Shown here: in pieces, positions 49,988-59,684 of the stretch
Position numbering within the stretch: position 1 is the stretch's first letter
Layout of the letters: the number at the start of each line of letters is the position of its first letter
Source of the DNA: Georgenia satyanarayanai
GTDB lineage: Bacteria > Actinomycetota > Actinomycetes > Actinomycetales > Actinomycetaceae
DNA length: 64,000 nt
Reading direction: 5' to 3'
Assembly (NCBI RefSeq): GCF_009193135.1
Contig: NZ_VUKC01000010.1
Coordinates: forward strand, 1-64,000
Program-made: the position numbers and the translations under genes
The notes under the pieces: generated by a model
The model's input: only the letters and a program-made list of their open reading frames with translations
Database searches by the model: none
Told to the model about the DNA's origin: nothing

Positions 49988-50682
49988 CGGTGTCCTTCCG
50001 TCGACAGGGTGAGCCTGCCCTGTTCGCCCGCTGCGCGCACCGCGAGTCGCGCGAGCACCGCGAAGACGGCGTCGACGACGACGGCGAGCGCGACGATGGC
50101 GATGGCGCCCCCGAGCATCTCGTCGTAGCGGCGCAGGGCGATCCCGCGCTGGACGTAGACGCCCAGGCCGCCGAGCCCGACGTAGGCGGCGAGCACCGCC
50201 GTCGCGACGACCTGCAGGGCGGCGCTGCGCAGCCCGCCGACGAGGAGCGGCAGCCCGAGCGGGGCCTCGACCCGCGTGAGGACCTGCCACGGCGTCATGC
50301 CCATGGCGCGGGCGCAGTCCGTGACGGCGCCGTCGACGTTCTCCACGCCCGCGTAGGTGCCGGCGAGGACGGAGGGGACGGCGAGGACGACGAACACGGC
50401 GGTCGCGGCGAGGGCCGCGTCACCGACGCCGACGAGAAGGGTGAGGACGGTGAGCAGGCCGAGGGAGGGCAGGGCGCGGCCGGCGCCGGCCAGTGCGACG
50501 GCGAGCTGCCGACCGCGCCCCGTGTGGCCGACGGCGTAGCCCAGCGGGATCGCGACGGCCGCGGAGACGACGAGCGCGAGGAGCGTGTAGAGCAGGTGCT
50601 CCCCGGCGCGGTCGAGCACGGTCGTCCCGGTCCACTGCTCGGGGGCCGTGAGCCAGGCCCAGGCGTCGGCGAAGAGCCTCAT
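49984..50682 (-). CDS. Quaternary-amine ABC transporter permease (first)
   Basis: 232 residues, about five TM helices. The EAA-like loop DCARAMGMTPWQVLTRVEAPLGLPLLVGGL contacts the ATPase, and YVGLGGLGVYVQRGI is the OpuBB/OpuCB hallmark. It pairs with the second permease gene to form the membrane channel for betaine or choline. The ATG overlaps the neighbour by ATGA. Confidence 0.92.
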   Translation of the reverse strand: MRLFADAWAWLTAPEQWTGTTVLDRAGEHLLYTLLALVVSAAVAIPLGYAVGHTGRGRQLAVALAGAGRALPSLGLLTVLTLLVGVGDAALAATAVFVVLAVPSVLAGTYAGVENVDGAVTDCARAMGMTPWQVLTRVEAPLGLPLLVGGLRSAALQVVATAVLAAYVGLGGLGVYVQRGIALRRYDEMLGGAIAIVALAVVVDAVFAVLARLAVRAAGEQGRLTLSTEGHR

Positions 50683-51359
50683 CCGGCGCTCGCCGCCGTC
50701 AGCTGGATGCGGCGCCCCGCCCGCGGCGGGCGTCGGTGCCACGGGAGCAGCAGCCGTCCGAGCAGGACGAGGAGGACGTCGAGGACGAGGGCGACGAGGA
50801 CGGTCGCGGCGATCCCGGTGACGATCTCCGCGACGATGCCGCGCTGGAGACCGTCCATGAAGAGGTAGCCGAGGCTGCGGATGCCGACGAGCACGCCGAC
50901 CGTCGCCAGGCTCACGGTGCTCACCGCGACCACCCGCAGCCCGGCGAGGAGCACCGGCGCGGCGAGCGGCAGCTCGACCGCCCAGAACCGCCCCCACGCG
51001 GAGTAGCCCAGCGCCGTCGCCGAGGACCGGACGGCCGGGTCGACGGCGTCGAGCGCCTCGGTGACGGTGCGCGTCATGAGCGCGACGGCGTAGATCGTCA
51101 GGGCGATGACGACGTTGAGCTCGGACAGGAAGCTGATCCCCACGAGCGGCGGGATGAGGACGAACAGGGCCAGGGACGGGATTGTGTAGAGCAGTCCGAC
51201 CCCCGCGAGGAGGGGTCCGCGGATCCGCCGCCTGCGCCACGCGAGGACGCCGGGGGGCAGCGCGAGCACGAGGCCGAGGACGATGGGGATGACGCAGAGG
51301 CGGGCGTGACGGACGGTGAGCTCGGCGACGAGCCCGGTGTTGGCGAGGAACCAGTCCAT
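50679..51359 (-). CDS. Quaternary-amine ABC transporter permease (second)
   Basis: 226 residues. LLYTIPSLALFVLIPPLVG and SSATALGYSAWGRFWAVELPLAAPVLLAGLRVV (the EAA loop) plus SLGYLFMDGLQRG identify the OpuBD/OpuCD-type partner permease. It lies directly after the ATPase gene with ATGA overlap. Confidence 0.92.
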   Translation of the reverse strand: MDWFLANTGLVAELTVRHARLCVIPIVLGLVLALPPGVLAWRRRRIRGPLLAGVGLLYTIPSLALFVLIPPLVGISFLSELNVVIALTIYAVALMTRTVTEALDAVDPAVRSSATALGYSAWGRFWAVELPLAAPVLLAGLRVVAVSTVSLATVGVLVGIRSLGYLFMDGLQRGIVAEIVTGIAATVLVALVLDVLLVLLGRLLLPWHRRPPRAGRRIQLTAASAG

Positions 51360-52168
51360 CAGTGGTCCAGCACCCCGGCGGGCCGGCCGTCGGCGTCGAC
51401 GGCGAGGCGCCGCCCGTCCTGCTCGACGACGGTCAGCCGCCGTCGGCCGCGGTCCGCGCCGATGAAGCTCGCGACGAAGTCGGAGGCAGGGCTCGCGAGG
51501 ATCTCCGCGGGGGTGCCCTGCTGGGCGATCTGGCCGCCCTGCTCGAGGATGACGACCCGGTCCCCGAGCCGGAAGGCCTCCTCGACGTCGTGGGTGACGA
51601 AGACGACCGTCTTGGCGAGCTCGCGCTGCAGGCGCAGCAGCTCGTCCTGGAGCTCGCTGCGCACGATGGGGTCGACCGCCCCGAAGGGTTCGTCCATGAG
51701 GAGGATGTTGGGGTCGGTGGCCAGCGCCCGGGCCACCCCCACGCGCTGCTGCTGCCCACCGGACAGCTGGCGCGGGTACCGGTCGGCGAGGGTGCGGTCC
51801 AGTCCCACGGTGCCCATGAGCTCCAGCCCCCGCTCGCGCGCCTCCGCCTTCGCCACCTTGTTGAGGCGCAGCACGGTGGTGACGTTGTCGAGGACCCGGC
51901 GGTGGGGGAGCAGGCCCGCGCTCTGCATGACGTAGCCGATGCCCCGGCGCAGCTGGACGGGGTCGCGCTCGCGGACGTCGGTGCCGTCGATCTCGACGGT
52001 CCCGGAGGTGGGGTCGACCATCCGGTTGATCATCCGCAGGACGGTCGTCTTGCCCGAGCCGGAGGAGCCGACGAGGACCGTCGTGCGGTGGGCGGGGATG
52101 ACGAGGTCGAGGTCGGAGACGGCCGCCGTGTCCCCGAAACGCTTGGTCACCGAGCGGAACTCGATCAT
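51359..52168 (-). CDS. Quaternary-amine ABC transporter ATPase
   Basis: 269 residues. Walker A GSSGSGKTT (about 34-42), Q-loop YVMQSAGLLPH, signature LSGGQQQRVG, Walker B ILLMDEPFG and switch His THDVEEAF are complete. A shortened C-terminal region replaces the usual CBS pair of OpuAA/OpuCA, so the CBS ionic-strength sensor appears to be missing. It is the first gene of the uptake operon for osmoprotectants. Confidence 0.93.
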   Translation of the reverse strand: MIEFRSVTKRFGDTAAVSDLDLVIPAHRTTVLVGSSGSGKTTVLRMINRMVDPTSGTVEIDGTDVRERDPVQLRRGIGYVMQSAGLLPHRRVLDNVTTVLRLNKVAKAEARERGLELMGTVGLDRTLADRYPRQLSGGQQQRVGVARALATDPNILLMDEPFGAVDPIVRSELQDELLRLQRELAKTVVFVTHDVEEAFRLGDRVVILEQGGQIAQQGTPAEILASPASDFVASFIGADRGRRRLTVVEQDGRRLAVDADGRPAGVLDH

Positions 52169-52348
52169 GAGGCTCCTCGGTCGGGTGCGGGCGACATGGG
52201 TCCGAGCGTAGGCGGCGGGAGGCCGTCGTGCCGGGCCGGACCGGGTGTGGGTGCTCGGGTCGACCGCTGCGGCCGCCCTCTGGCCGTGGCCAGCAGGCGG
52301 GGCGTAGGGTCGCGGGACGCCACAGGGCCTGTCGAGAGGGGTACGGAG

Positions 52349-53782
52349 ATGTCCGAGACCTACGACGTCGTCGTCATCGGAGCCGGGCCGGTCGGGGAGA
52401 ACGTCGCCGACCGTGCCGTCCAGGGCGGGCTCACCGCCGTCGTCGTCGAGGACCGGCTGGTGGGCGGGGAGTGCTCGTACTGGGCGTGCATCCCGTCCAA
52501 GGCGCTGCTGCGGCCGGGGGAGGCGCGGCGGGCGGCGTCGCACGTCGACGGCGCGCGGCAGGCCGTGACCGGCGACCTGGACGTGGCCGCGGTGCTCGCC
52601 CGCCGCAGCTCCTTCACCAGCGGCTGGGACGACGCCGGGCAGCTGGAGTGGCTCGAGTCCGCCGGCATCGACCTCGTCCGCGGCCACGGACGGGTGAGCG
52701 GGCGGCGGCAGGTGACCGTGACGACGCCCGACGGCGGGGAGCAGGTGCTCAGCGCACGTCACGCCGTCGCCGTGTGCACCGGGTCGCGGCCCGTCGTGCC
52801 CGACATCCCCGGCCTCCGGGACGCGCAGCCGTGGACCAACCGCGAGGCGCTCGAGGCGACCGAGGTGCCCGAGAGCCTGCTCGTCATCGGTGGGGGCGTC
52901 GTGGCCTCCGAGCTCGCCGGCGGCTTCGCCGACCTCGGTGCCCGCGTGACGATGCTCGTGCGCAGCGAGCTGCTCTCCGGCTACGAGCCCTTCGCCGGGG
53001 AGATGGTCCGTGCCGCGCTCGAGGAGCGCGGCGTGGACGTGCGCCGCGGCGTCTCGGCCACGTCCGTCCGCGTGGTCGGCGCCGACCGTGCGGTCGAGTG
53101 CGACGACGGCACCACCCTGCGCGTCGCGAGAATCCTCGTCGCCACCGGGCGCGAGCCGCAGCCCGACCTCGGCCTCGAGTCCGTCGGCCTCGAGGGCGGG
53201 TGGCTGCCGGTGGACGAGACGCTGCGCGTGCTCGACGGCGACGGCGAGCCGGTCGAGTGGCTCTACGCCGTCGGGGACGCCAACCACCGCAGCCCCGTCA
53301 CCCACCAGGGCAAGTACCAGGCCCGCGCCGCCGGCGACGTCATCGCGGCCCGGGCGCAGGGGCAGCGGGTCGACGACAGCGCCTGGGGCGTGCACGCCGC
53401 CACCGCCGACCACCTCGCCCGCACCCAGGTCGTCTTCGCCGACCCGCAGGTGGCCTCGGTGGGGATGACGGCGGCCGCGGCGAAGGACGCCGGGCTGGAC
53501 GTGCGGGTCGTCGACCACGACCTCGGCGCGGTCTCCGGCGCGGCGATCCACGCCGACGGCTACACCGGCCGGGTGCGGATGGTCGTGGACGAGGAGCGGC
53601 GGGTCATCGTCGGGATGACCTTCGTCGGGGCGGACGTCGCCGAGCTGCTCCACTCGGCGGCCATCGCCGTCGCCGGTGAGGTGCCGCTGGACAGGCTCTG
53701 GCACGCGGTGCCGGCCTTCCCGACGATGAGCGAGGTCTGGCTCCGCCTCCTCGAGTCCTACGGCCGCCCCCGGGCGAGCTGA
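52349..53782 (+). CDS. Pyridine nucleotide-disulfide oxidoreductase, class I
   Basis: 477 residues. The FAD site is YDVVVIGAGPVGENVA. The redox pair C42/C47 is in GGECSYWACIPSKAL. The NAD(P) domain opens LLVIGGGVVASELA; ATGREPQPDL and YAVGDANHRSPVTHQGKYQAR close the FAD domain. The dimer interface His is in LWHAVPAFPTMSEVW. It is like dihydrolipoamide dehydrogenase or mercuric/mycothione reductase; no E2 gene is nearby, so a stand-alone disulfide reductase is likely. Confidence 0.88.
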   Translation: MSETYDVVVIGAGPVGENVADRAVQGGLTAVVVEDRLVGGECSYWACIPSKALLRPGEARRAASHVDGARQAVTGDLDVAAVLARRSSFTSGWDDAGQLEWLESAGIDLVRGHGRVSGRRQVTVTTPDGGEQVLSARHAVAVCTGSRPVVPDIPGLRDAQPWTNREALEATEVPESLLVIGGGVVASELAGGFADLGARVTMLVRSELLSGYEPFAGEMVRAALEERGVDVRRGVSATSVRVVGADRAVECDDGTTLRVARILVATGREPQPDLGLESVGLEGGWLPVDETLRVLDGDGEPVEWLYAVGDANHRSPVTHQGKYQARAAGDVIAARAQGQRVDDSAWGVHAATADHLARTQVVFADPQVASVGMTAAAAKDAGLDVRVVDHDLGAVSGAAIHADGYTGRVRMVVDEERRVIVGMTFVGADVAELLHSAAIAVAGEVPLDRLWHAVPAFPTMSEVWLRLLESYGRPRAS

Positions 53783-53889
53783 CCCAGCCCGCCCCGCCCC
53801 TGTCTCGGCGCAACGGGGGGTGCGGCCGTGCGGGACGTGCGGCCCTGTGGGCAAGATCGGAGCGAACACGGATGAGGGAGTGGTGAGCG

Positions 53890-55251
53890 GTGGCAGAGCC
53901 GGACTGGGTGGAGCACGCGGTGCTGTGGCACCTGTACCCCCTGGGCTTCCTGGGCGCCGAGGCGACGCGCGCGGAGCACGTGGGGGAGGTCTCCCACCGG
54001 CTGCCCGACCTCGGGCCGTGGCTCGACCACGCCGTCGAGCTCGGCGCCTCGGGGATCCTCCTCGGGCCGGTCTTCGACGCCCTCACCCACGGCTACGACA
54101 CCACCGACCACCTGCGGGTCGACCCACGGCTGGGTGACGAGGCGGACCTCGTCGCGCTGTTCGACGCCGCCCACGCGCGCGGACTGCGCGTGGTCCTCGA
54201 CGGCGTCTTCAACCACGTCGGCCAGGACTTCCCGACGTTCCAGCGGGCGCTCGCGGAGGGCCCCGCCTCCCCGGCCGCGCGCTGGTTCCACCTCCACTGG
54301 CCCGACCCCGACGCGCCGGACGGCGGCGGCACCCCCACCCACGAGGACTTCGAGGGCCACTCCGCCCTCGTCGCGCTCAACCACGCCGAGCCCGCCGTCG
54401 CGGCGTACGTCGAGCGGGTGATGACGTACTGGCTCGACCGCGGCGCCGACGGGTGGCGCCTGGACGCCGCCTACGCCGTCCCGCCGTCGTTCTGGCGGCC
54501 GGTCCTGTCCCGGGTGCGCGAGCGCCACCCGCAGGCCTACGTCGTCGGGGAGGTCATCCACGGCGACTACGCGGGGATCGTCGCGGAGTCCGGGATGGAC
54601 GCCGTCACCCAGTACGAGCTGTGGAAGGCGGTGTGGAGCTCCCTCAACGACGGCAACGCCTGGGAGCTGGAGCACGCGCTGCGCCGCCACGCCGAGTTCG
54701 CCCGCGCCTTCGTCCCGCAGACCTTCGTCGGCAACCACGACGTCACCCGGATCGCCAGCCGGCTCACCGACCCGCGCCACCTCGACCACGCCCTCGCGGT
54801 CCTGTTCACCGTCCCCGGCACCCCGTCGGTCTACGCCGGTGACGAGCACGGCTTCACCGGCGTCAAGGAGGACCGCGCCGGCGGCGACGACGCGGTGCGT
54901 CCTCCCTTCCCCAGCTCGCCCGCGGAGCTGAGCCCGCTCGGCCGCCCGGTGTACGAGCGCCACCAGGAGCTCATCGGCCTGCGCCGCCGCCACCCGTGGC
55001 TGCACCGCGCCGACCTCGAGGTGCTCCACGTGTCCGACCCGCTCCTGGTCTACGCCGTCCGCGGCGGGGAGGAGGCGCTCGTCGTCCTCCTCAGCACCGA
55101 GGACGACGGCGTGCGCTGGGGCCTGCCCGCCGGCGTCCCGGCCGCGGGGGACGGTCCCGCCACCGTGCTCGCCGGCCCGGGGGAGCTCGCCGACGGCGGC
55201 CGCACCGTCGTCCTGCCCCCGCACGGCTGGGCCGTGGTGGCCACCGAGTAG
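53890..55251 (+). CDS. GH13 alpha-amylase-family glycosidase
   Basis: 453 residues. The TIM barrel has the four GH13 regions: DGVFNHVG (I), GWRLDAAYA with nucleophile D192 (II), VVGEVIHGD with acid E221 (III), and FVGNHDVTR with D284 (IV). It starts AEPDWVEHAVLWHLYPLGFLGA. A C-terminal beta-domain follows. No signal peptide is seen, so it is probably cytoplasmic, acting on maltodextrin, trehalose or sucrose-like glucosides. It stands alone. Confidence 0.9.
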   Translation: MAEPDWVEHAVLWHLYPLGFLGAEATRAEHVGEVSHRLPDLGPWLDHAVELGASGILLGPVFDALTHGYDTTDHLRVDPRLGDEADLVALFDAAHARGLRVVLDGVFNHVGQDFPTFQRALAEGPASPAARWFHLHWPDPDAPDGGGTPTHEDFEGHSALVALNHAEPAVAAYVERVMTYWLDRGADGWRLDAAYAVPPSFWRPVLSRVRERHPQAYVVGEVIHGDYAGIVAESGMDAVTQYELWKAVWSSLNDGNAWELEHALRRHAEFARAFVPQTFVGNHDVTRIASRLTDPRHLDHALAVLFTVPGTPSVYAGDEHGFTGVKEDRAGGDDAVRPPFPSSPAELSPLGRPVYERHQELIGLRRRHPWLHRADLEVLHVSDPLLVYAVRGGEEALVVLLSTEDDGVRWGLPAGVPAAGDGPATVLAGPGELADGGRTVVLPPHGWAVVATE

Positions 55252-55295
55252 AGCGCCCCCGGGCTCCCGCCCCCCCGGCTCGCCACCGGCCCCCT

Positions 55296-55370
55296 CGTCT
55301 GGGACGCACTCCCGGTCGCCTCGACGCACGTGCGGGCGCTCCCGGGAGTGCCGGACGTGCGCACCAGACG
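55296..55370. terminator. Nested inverted repeat between convergent genes
   Basis: CGTCTGG (55296-55302) and CACTCCCGG (55307-55315) pair with CCGGGAGTG (55342-55350) and CCAGACG (55364-55370). CGCACGTGCG sits at the apex. It separates the GH13 and alditol-oxidase-like genes. Confidence 0.6.
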
Positions 55371-55382
55371 CGTGAGGGCGGC

Positions 55383-56672
55383 TCAGCCGATCCAGGTGCG
55401 GACGAAGGCGTTGGAGAACTTGCGCTGCGGGTCGTGCCGGCGGACGACGTCGAGGAAGTCCTCGCGGCGTGGGTAGAGCGAGCGCACCCGCTCGGGGTCG
55501 GCGCGGAACTGCTTGCCCCAGTGCGGTCGCCCGCCCAGCGCCCCGAGCGCCTCGTCGACGAGCGGCAGCACGGCGCCCACCCGCCCGGTGTCCCGGACGA
55601 GGGTGAAGTGGACCGCCACGCAGGGCTGGGCGTACATCGGGCTCATCCACGCGCTGTCCGCCCCGATCGAACGGACCTCGCACACCTGCACGAGCCCGGC
55701 CAGCGGCTCGGCGAGGCCGGCGAGCGCCCGCAGCGCCAGCCGCGCGCTGTGCCGCGGCACGAGGTACTCGCACTGGATCTCCGCGCCGGCGCTGGGCAGC
55801 TGGTCGGCGCGGAAGTGCGGCAGCCGGTCGCTCGCCGGGCCGGGGACACCCTGCTGAGCGGTCGCGTTGCCGGGATCGATGCCCGGGATGGGGTGTGCCT
55901 CGCCGGTGAGCGCGGGTGCACCGAGCACGTCCGACGGCGCCGGACCCTGCGCCGTCGTCCGCTTGACCCACACGGTCTCGAACTCCTCCGTCCGGAGTGT
56001 GGTGAAGCAGCTGACGGAGTAGCCGAGGCCGCTCACGTCGTCGAAGGCGTCGGCGAGCCCGCCGAAGGGGACCGGCCCGTAGACCGTCTGGGCCACCTCG
56101 AAGGCCGGGACCGTCTCCAGCGTCACCCCGTGGACCAGCCCGAGCGCCCCGAGGGACACGGTCGCGGCGTCGAAGGTGTCGCCGTCGACGTCACGGTCCA
56201 GGGTACGCAGGGAGCCGTCGGCCGCGACGAGCTCGAGGCCGGTCACGTCGGCCGCGAGCACCTGGTTGTCCACGCCCGAGCCGTGCGTCGCCGTCGCCAC
56301 CGCACCCGCCACCCCGATGTGCGGCAGGGAGGCGAAGTTGCGCAGCGTGCGCCCGCGCTCCTCGAGGAAGAGCGCGAGGTCCGCGTACCGGGTCGCAGCG
56401 GCGACCCGCACCCGGCCGGTCAGCGGGTCGAGCTCCGGCTCGGACCCGCTGCTCTCGCCCTCGGTGAGCAGCCGCGGGTGGCGGTAGGCGAGCCGCTCGA
56501 GGCTGACGAGGAGCCCGTCGGAGTCGGCGAGGTCGTTGAAGGTGTGCCGGGTGCCCAGCGCCCGCACGTGCACGGCGCCCGCGACGGCGTCGGCCGCCTC
56601 CTCCACGGAGCCGGGGCGCACCAGGGTGCCCGCGTAGACGTGGTTGCCTGCCCAGTTGATGTTCGTGGCCAC
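55383..56672 (-). CDS. Alditol/xylitol-oxidase-like flavoprotein
   Basis: 429 residues of the VAO fold. TNINWAGNHVYAGTLVRPGS, VRALGTRHTFNDLADS with H43 (likely 8-alpha-histidyl FAD attachment), SLPHIGVAGAVATATHGSG and the C-terminal ARPHWGK-like GRPHWGKQF and FSNAFVRTW match Streptomyces AldO closely in order. It should oxidise alditols or aldonolactones with O2, giving H2O2. GGGAGG lies 7 nt before the GTG start. Confidence 0.88.
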   Translation of the reverse strand: MATNINWAGNHVYAGTLVRPGSVEEAADAVAGAVHVRALGTRHTFNDLADSDGLLVSLERLAYRHPRLLTEGESSGSEPELDPLTGRVRVAAATRYADLALFLEERGRTLRNFASLPHIGVAGAVATATHGSGVDNQVLAADVTGLELVAADGSLRTLDRDVDGDTFDAATVSLGALGLVHGVTLETVPAFEVAQTVYGPVPFGGLADAFDDVSGLGYSVSCFTTLRTEEFETVWVKRTTAQGPAPSDVLGAPALTGEAHPIPGIDPGNATAQQGVPGPASDRLPHFRADQLPSAGAEIQCEYLVPRHSARLALRALAGLAEPLAGLVQVCEVRSIGADSAWMSPMYAQPCVAVHFTLVRDTGRVGAVLPLVDEALGALGGRPHWGKQFRADPERVRSLYPRREDFLDVVRRHDPQRKFSNAFVRTWIG

Positions 56673-56694
56673 GCCTGAGCCTCCCACGGCGTGG

Positions 56695-57282
56695 TCAGGC
56701 CGCGCGCTCGAGCCCCAGGAGGAGCTCCTTGGCGGCCAGCCCGCCGAGGTAGCCGCCCACCCCGCCGTCGCTGCGCAGCACCCGGTGGCAGGGCACGACG
56801 ATCGGCAGCGGGTTCGTCGCGCAGGCCGAGCCGACGGCGCGCACCGCCCGCGGGTTGCCGACGTGGCCGGCGACCTCGGTGTAGCTCTCGGTGTGCCCGT
56901 AGCCGATGGTGCGGAGGTGCTCGAGGACCGCGCGGCGGAAGCCGCGGGAGAGCGCGAGGTCGACGTCGAGCTCGAACCGGGTCCGGGTGCGGGCGAAGTA
57001 CTCCTCCAGCTGCCGGGCGGCCTCGTCGAGGAGTGCGGGGGCGTGCAGGATGCGCGGGCCCACCCGCTGGGCGAGGTCGGCCACGACCTGGTCGTGGTCC
57101 TCGACACCGAAGGCGACGCGGACCAGGCCGCGCGGGGTGGCGGCGAGCAGCAGCGGACCGACGGGGGAGTCGACCGTGCGGTAGGCGACGTCGAGGACCC
57201 CCTCGCGGGCGGCGTCGTCGGCCAGACGGGCGTGCAGCCGCTCGAGGTCGGCGGGCTCGGCGGGCGGGAACAGGGCGGTCAT
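56695..57282 (-). CDS. ogt: Methylated-DNA-protein cysteine S-methyltransferase
   Basis: 195 residues. The acceptor C165 lies in [21 protein letters not shown], preceded by [18 protein letters not shown]. It removes methyl groups from O6-methylguanine by suicide transfer. The ATG overlaps the upstream sigma-factor stop by ATGA, so the two are co-translated. Confidence 0.92.
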   Translation of the reverse strand: MTALFPPAEPADLERLHARLADDAAREGVLDVAYRTVDSPVGPLLLAATPRGLVRVAFGVEDHDQVVADLAQRVGPRILHAPALLDEAARQLEEYFARTRTRFELDVDLALSRGFRRAVLEHLRTIGYGHTESYTEVAGHVGNPRAVRAVGSACATNPLPIVVPCHRVLRSDGGVGGYLGGLAAKELLLGLERAA

Positions 57283-57773
57283 CGGCGGTCTCCTCGGGTG
57301 GGGGCGCCGTAGCGGCGGCGCAGGGTGCTCATGCCGTCGGCCGCGGCGCGCCGGGCGGCGTCGGTGGTGCCGCCGACGATCGTGGCGACCTCGGCGTAGG
57401 GCAGGCCGGCGAGGTGGTGGTAGGCCACCGCCAGGCGCTGCCGCTCGGGCAGTGCGGCGACGGCGGTCCACACCTCGGCCGCCTCGCCCGGCTCACCGCC
57501 CGCCACGGGTCGCTCCGGCAGGGAGGGGACGGGCACGGGCCGCCGGGCCCGGGCGCGGAGCTGGTCGAGGGCCTTGCGGTGGGCGATCGTCACGAGCCAC
57601 GCCTCCACGTTCGCGCCCGCCCCCAGGTCGGGGTAGGCGCGCAGCGCGGCGAGGAACGTCTCGGACCACGCGTCGTCGGCGTCGTCGGGGCCGACGACGG
57701 CGCGGCACACGCGCAGCACCGTCGCGCCGTGGCGGGCCACGACCTGCTCGAAGGGCGGGTTGGTCATCATCAC
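57279..57773 (-). CDS. Sigma-70 family (ECF-type) RNA polymerase sigma factor
   Basis: 164 residues. Region 2 is [41 protein letters not shown] with [16 protein letters not shown]; region 4 is [31 protein letters not shown]. No anti-sigma gene is adjacent. It is translationally coupled to ogt, a pairing seen in actinobacteria, which suggests a DNA-alkylation or general stress link. The start is one of three consecutive ATG codons. Confidence 0.88.
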   Translation of the reverse strand: MMMTNPPFEQVVARHGATVLRVCRAVVGPDDADDAWSETFLAALRAYPDLGAGANVEAWLVTIAHRKALDQLRARARRPVPVPSLPERPVAGGEPGEAAEVWTAVAALPERQRLAVAYHHLAGLPYAEVATIVGGTTDAARRAAADGMSTLRRRYGAPTRGDRR

Positions 57774-57806
57774 CCCGTAGACGCTGCGGACGGACGGAAC
57801 GTGAGA

Positions 57807-59642
57807 TCAGATCCAGGAACCGAGCCACATGCGGGCGCGCCACAGGTCGTACGGGAGGGTCTGGCCGGTCCACACCGGCCAGAACCACACGAGGGCGGCG
57901 ACCGCCGCGACGCACACGACCCCGAGGAGCACGTGCCCCAGCCGGGTGCCGCGGGCGGCGGGCTCGGGGGCGTCGTCGTCGACGACGGCGGTGCCCGCGG
58001 TGGCCGCCGGCGCGGGCGCCGTGGCGGGGCGGGACAGCCACGAGTCGTCGGTGAGGGGCGCGGCCACAGGGGCGCCGTCGTCGTCCTCGTCCTGGTCGGG
58101 GACCTCACCGGGCCGGCGGGCGGGGCCGTGCAGGGGCGGGAGCAGGCCGCCCACCCACGCGACCGCGACGACGACGGCGAGCGCGACGTAGGGCGCCAGC
58201 GCGATGGCGTAGAAGGTGAAGATCGTGCGGTGGGAGTAGGCGAGCCACGGCAGGTAGACGGCCGCGTAGCCGGCGAGGACCACCCAGGCGCGCCAGTCGC
58301 GGCGTGCGACGGCCATCCACAGGATCGCGACGAGCGCGAGGAGGCCGAGCCACCACACGACCGGGTTGCCGACCGAGGAGATCGCCTGGACGCAGCGGTC
58401 GGCGCCGCAGTCGCCGGGCGCGGGGCTCTCCCAGTAGAAGGACGTCGGCCGCAGCTGGAGGAGCCAGCCGGCGGGGTGGGCCTCGTAGGAGTGCTCGGAG
58501 TCGAGGCCGTTGTGGAAGTCCCAGGCGCGCAGGTGGTACTCCCACAGGGAGTTGAGCGCGTCCGGCAGCCACGACCGCGCGACGGTCCCCGTCTCGGCGA
58601 CCTGGTCCGCCGCCCAGGTGCGCAGGTAGGCCCCCGGGTTGGCGAACCACGAGGCCCACCCGGCGACGTAGGTGAGCAGGGCGACCGGGACGAGCGCGAG
58701 GAAGGCGGGCACGCCGCCGCGGAAGACCCCCGCGCCGACCCACAGCCGTGCCCCCACGGCGCGGCGGGCGCACAGGTCCCACACGACGACGAGGATCCCG
58801 AAGACGGCGAGCGCGTAGATCGCCGACCACTTGACCCCGCCGCCGAGCCCGAGCAGCACCCCGGCGAGGACGAGCCACCAGCGCACGCCGGTGCGTGGTC
58901 CCCACGGGTCGGACAGGCGCCCGTCACCGCGCGCGGCGAGGTCCGCGGCGGCGGCGTGGGCCAGCCGCCGGCGCGACTGCTCGCGGTCGAGGAGGACGGC
59001 GGCGAGCGCGGCGACGACGAAGACGCCGAGGAAGACGTCGAGCAGCCCGATGCGCGAACCGGTGAGGTGGAGCCCGTCGACGGCGAGGAGCAGGCCGGCG
59101 GCGCAGCCGAGGAGCGTGGAGCCGGTGAGGCGGCGGGTGAGACGCGCGAGGACGAGCACGGTGAGGGCGCCGGCGATCGCGGCGGAGAAGCGCCAGCCCG
59201 CGCCGTTGTCCGCACCGAAGAGGCGCAGCCCGACCGCGATGAGCCACTTGCCGATCTGGGGGTGGACGACGTAGTCCGGGTCCGCCGTGAGGTCGGAGAA
59301 GTCCCCGTCCCGGAAACGCGCGTTGACCTCGTCGTTCTCCCCGTCCCACTCACCCTCGTAGCCGAGGGTGAGCAGGGAGTAGGCCTGCTTGACGTAGTAC
59401 GTCTCGTCGAACATGAGCCGGGTCGGGTGGTTGAGGTCGACGAGGCGCAGGACCGCGGCGAGCGCTGTGACGAGGAGGGGACCCAGCCAGCCCCACAGCC
59501 GGTCGGTGGGGCCGGGGCGCAGCAGCCGCGAGGCGAGGTCGGTCTCGATCTCCGCCGCGCTGCGGTGGTCCGTCCGCTCGGGCGCCGCCTCCGCGGTGGC
59601 GACCGGGCCCGGGCGGTCGGTGTCGTCCTGCGGCGCTGTCAC
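57807..59642 (-). CDS. Protein O-mannosyltransferase (PMT family)
   Basis: 611 residues, GT-C type with about eleven TM helices. The catalytic loop-1 acid pair is in [46 protein letters not shown] and WFANPGAYL fit actinobacterial Pmt, which moves mannose from polyprenyl-phosphate-mannose to exported proteins. A Gln/Asp/Pro-rich cytoplasmic insert (about 505-560) precedes the last helix. TACACT lies 7 nt before the GTG. It is divergent from rsmI, the usual arrangement. Confidence 0.92.
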   Translation of the reverse strand: MTAPQDDTDRPGPVATAEAAPERTDHRSAAEIETDLASRLLRPGPTDRLWGWLGPLLVTALAAVLRLVDLNHPTRLMFDETYYVKQAYSLLTLGYEGEWDGENDEVNARFRDGDFSDLTADPDYVVHPQIGKWLIAVGLRLFGADNGAGWRFSAAIAGALTVLVLARLTRRLTGSTLLGCAAGLLLAVDGLHLTGSRIGLLDVFLGVFVVAALAAVLLDREQSRRRLAHAAAADLAARGDGRLSDPWGPRTGVRWWLVLAGVLLGLGGGVKWSAIYALAVFGILVVVWDLCARRAVGARLWVGAGVFRGGVPAFLALVPVALLTYVAGWASWFANPGAYLRTWAADQVAETGTVARSWLPDALNSLWEYHLRAWDFHNGLDSEHSYEAHPAGWLLQLRPTSFYWESPAPGDCGADRCVQAISSVGNPVVWWLGLLALVAILWMAVARRDWRAWVVLAGYAAVYLPWLAYSHRTIFTFYAIALAPYVALAVVVAVAWVGGLLPPLHGPARRPGEVPDQDEDDDGAPVAAPLTDDSWLSRPATAPAPAATAGTAVVDDDAPEPAARGTRLGHVLLGVVCVAAVAALVWFWPVWTGQTLPYDLWRARMWLGSWI

Positions 59643-59684
59643 GGTGGTGAGTGTAGGTCGTCACCGGTGGGCCACACTGGACGG

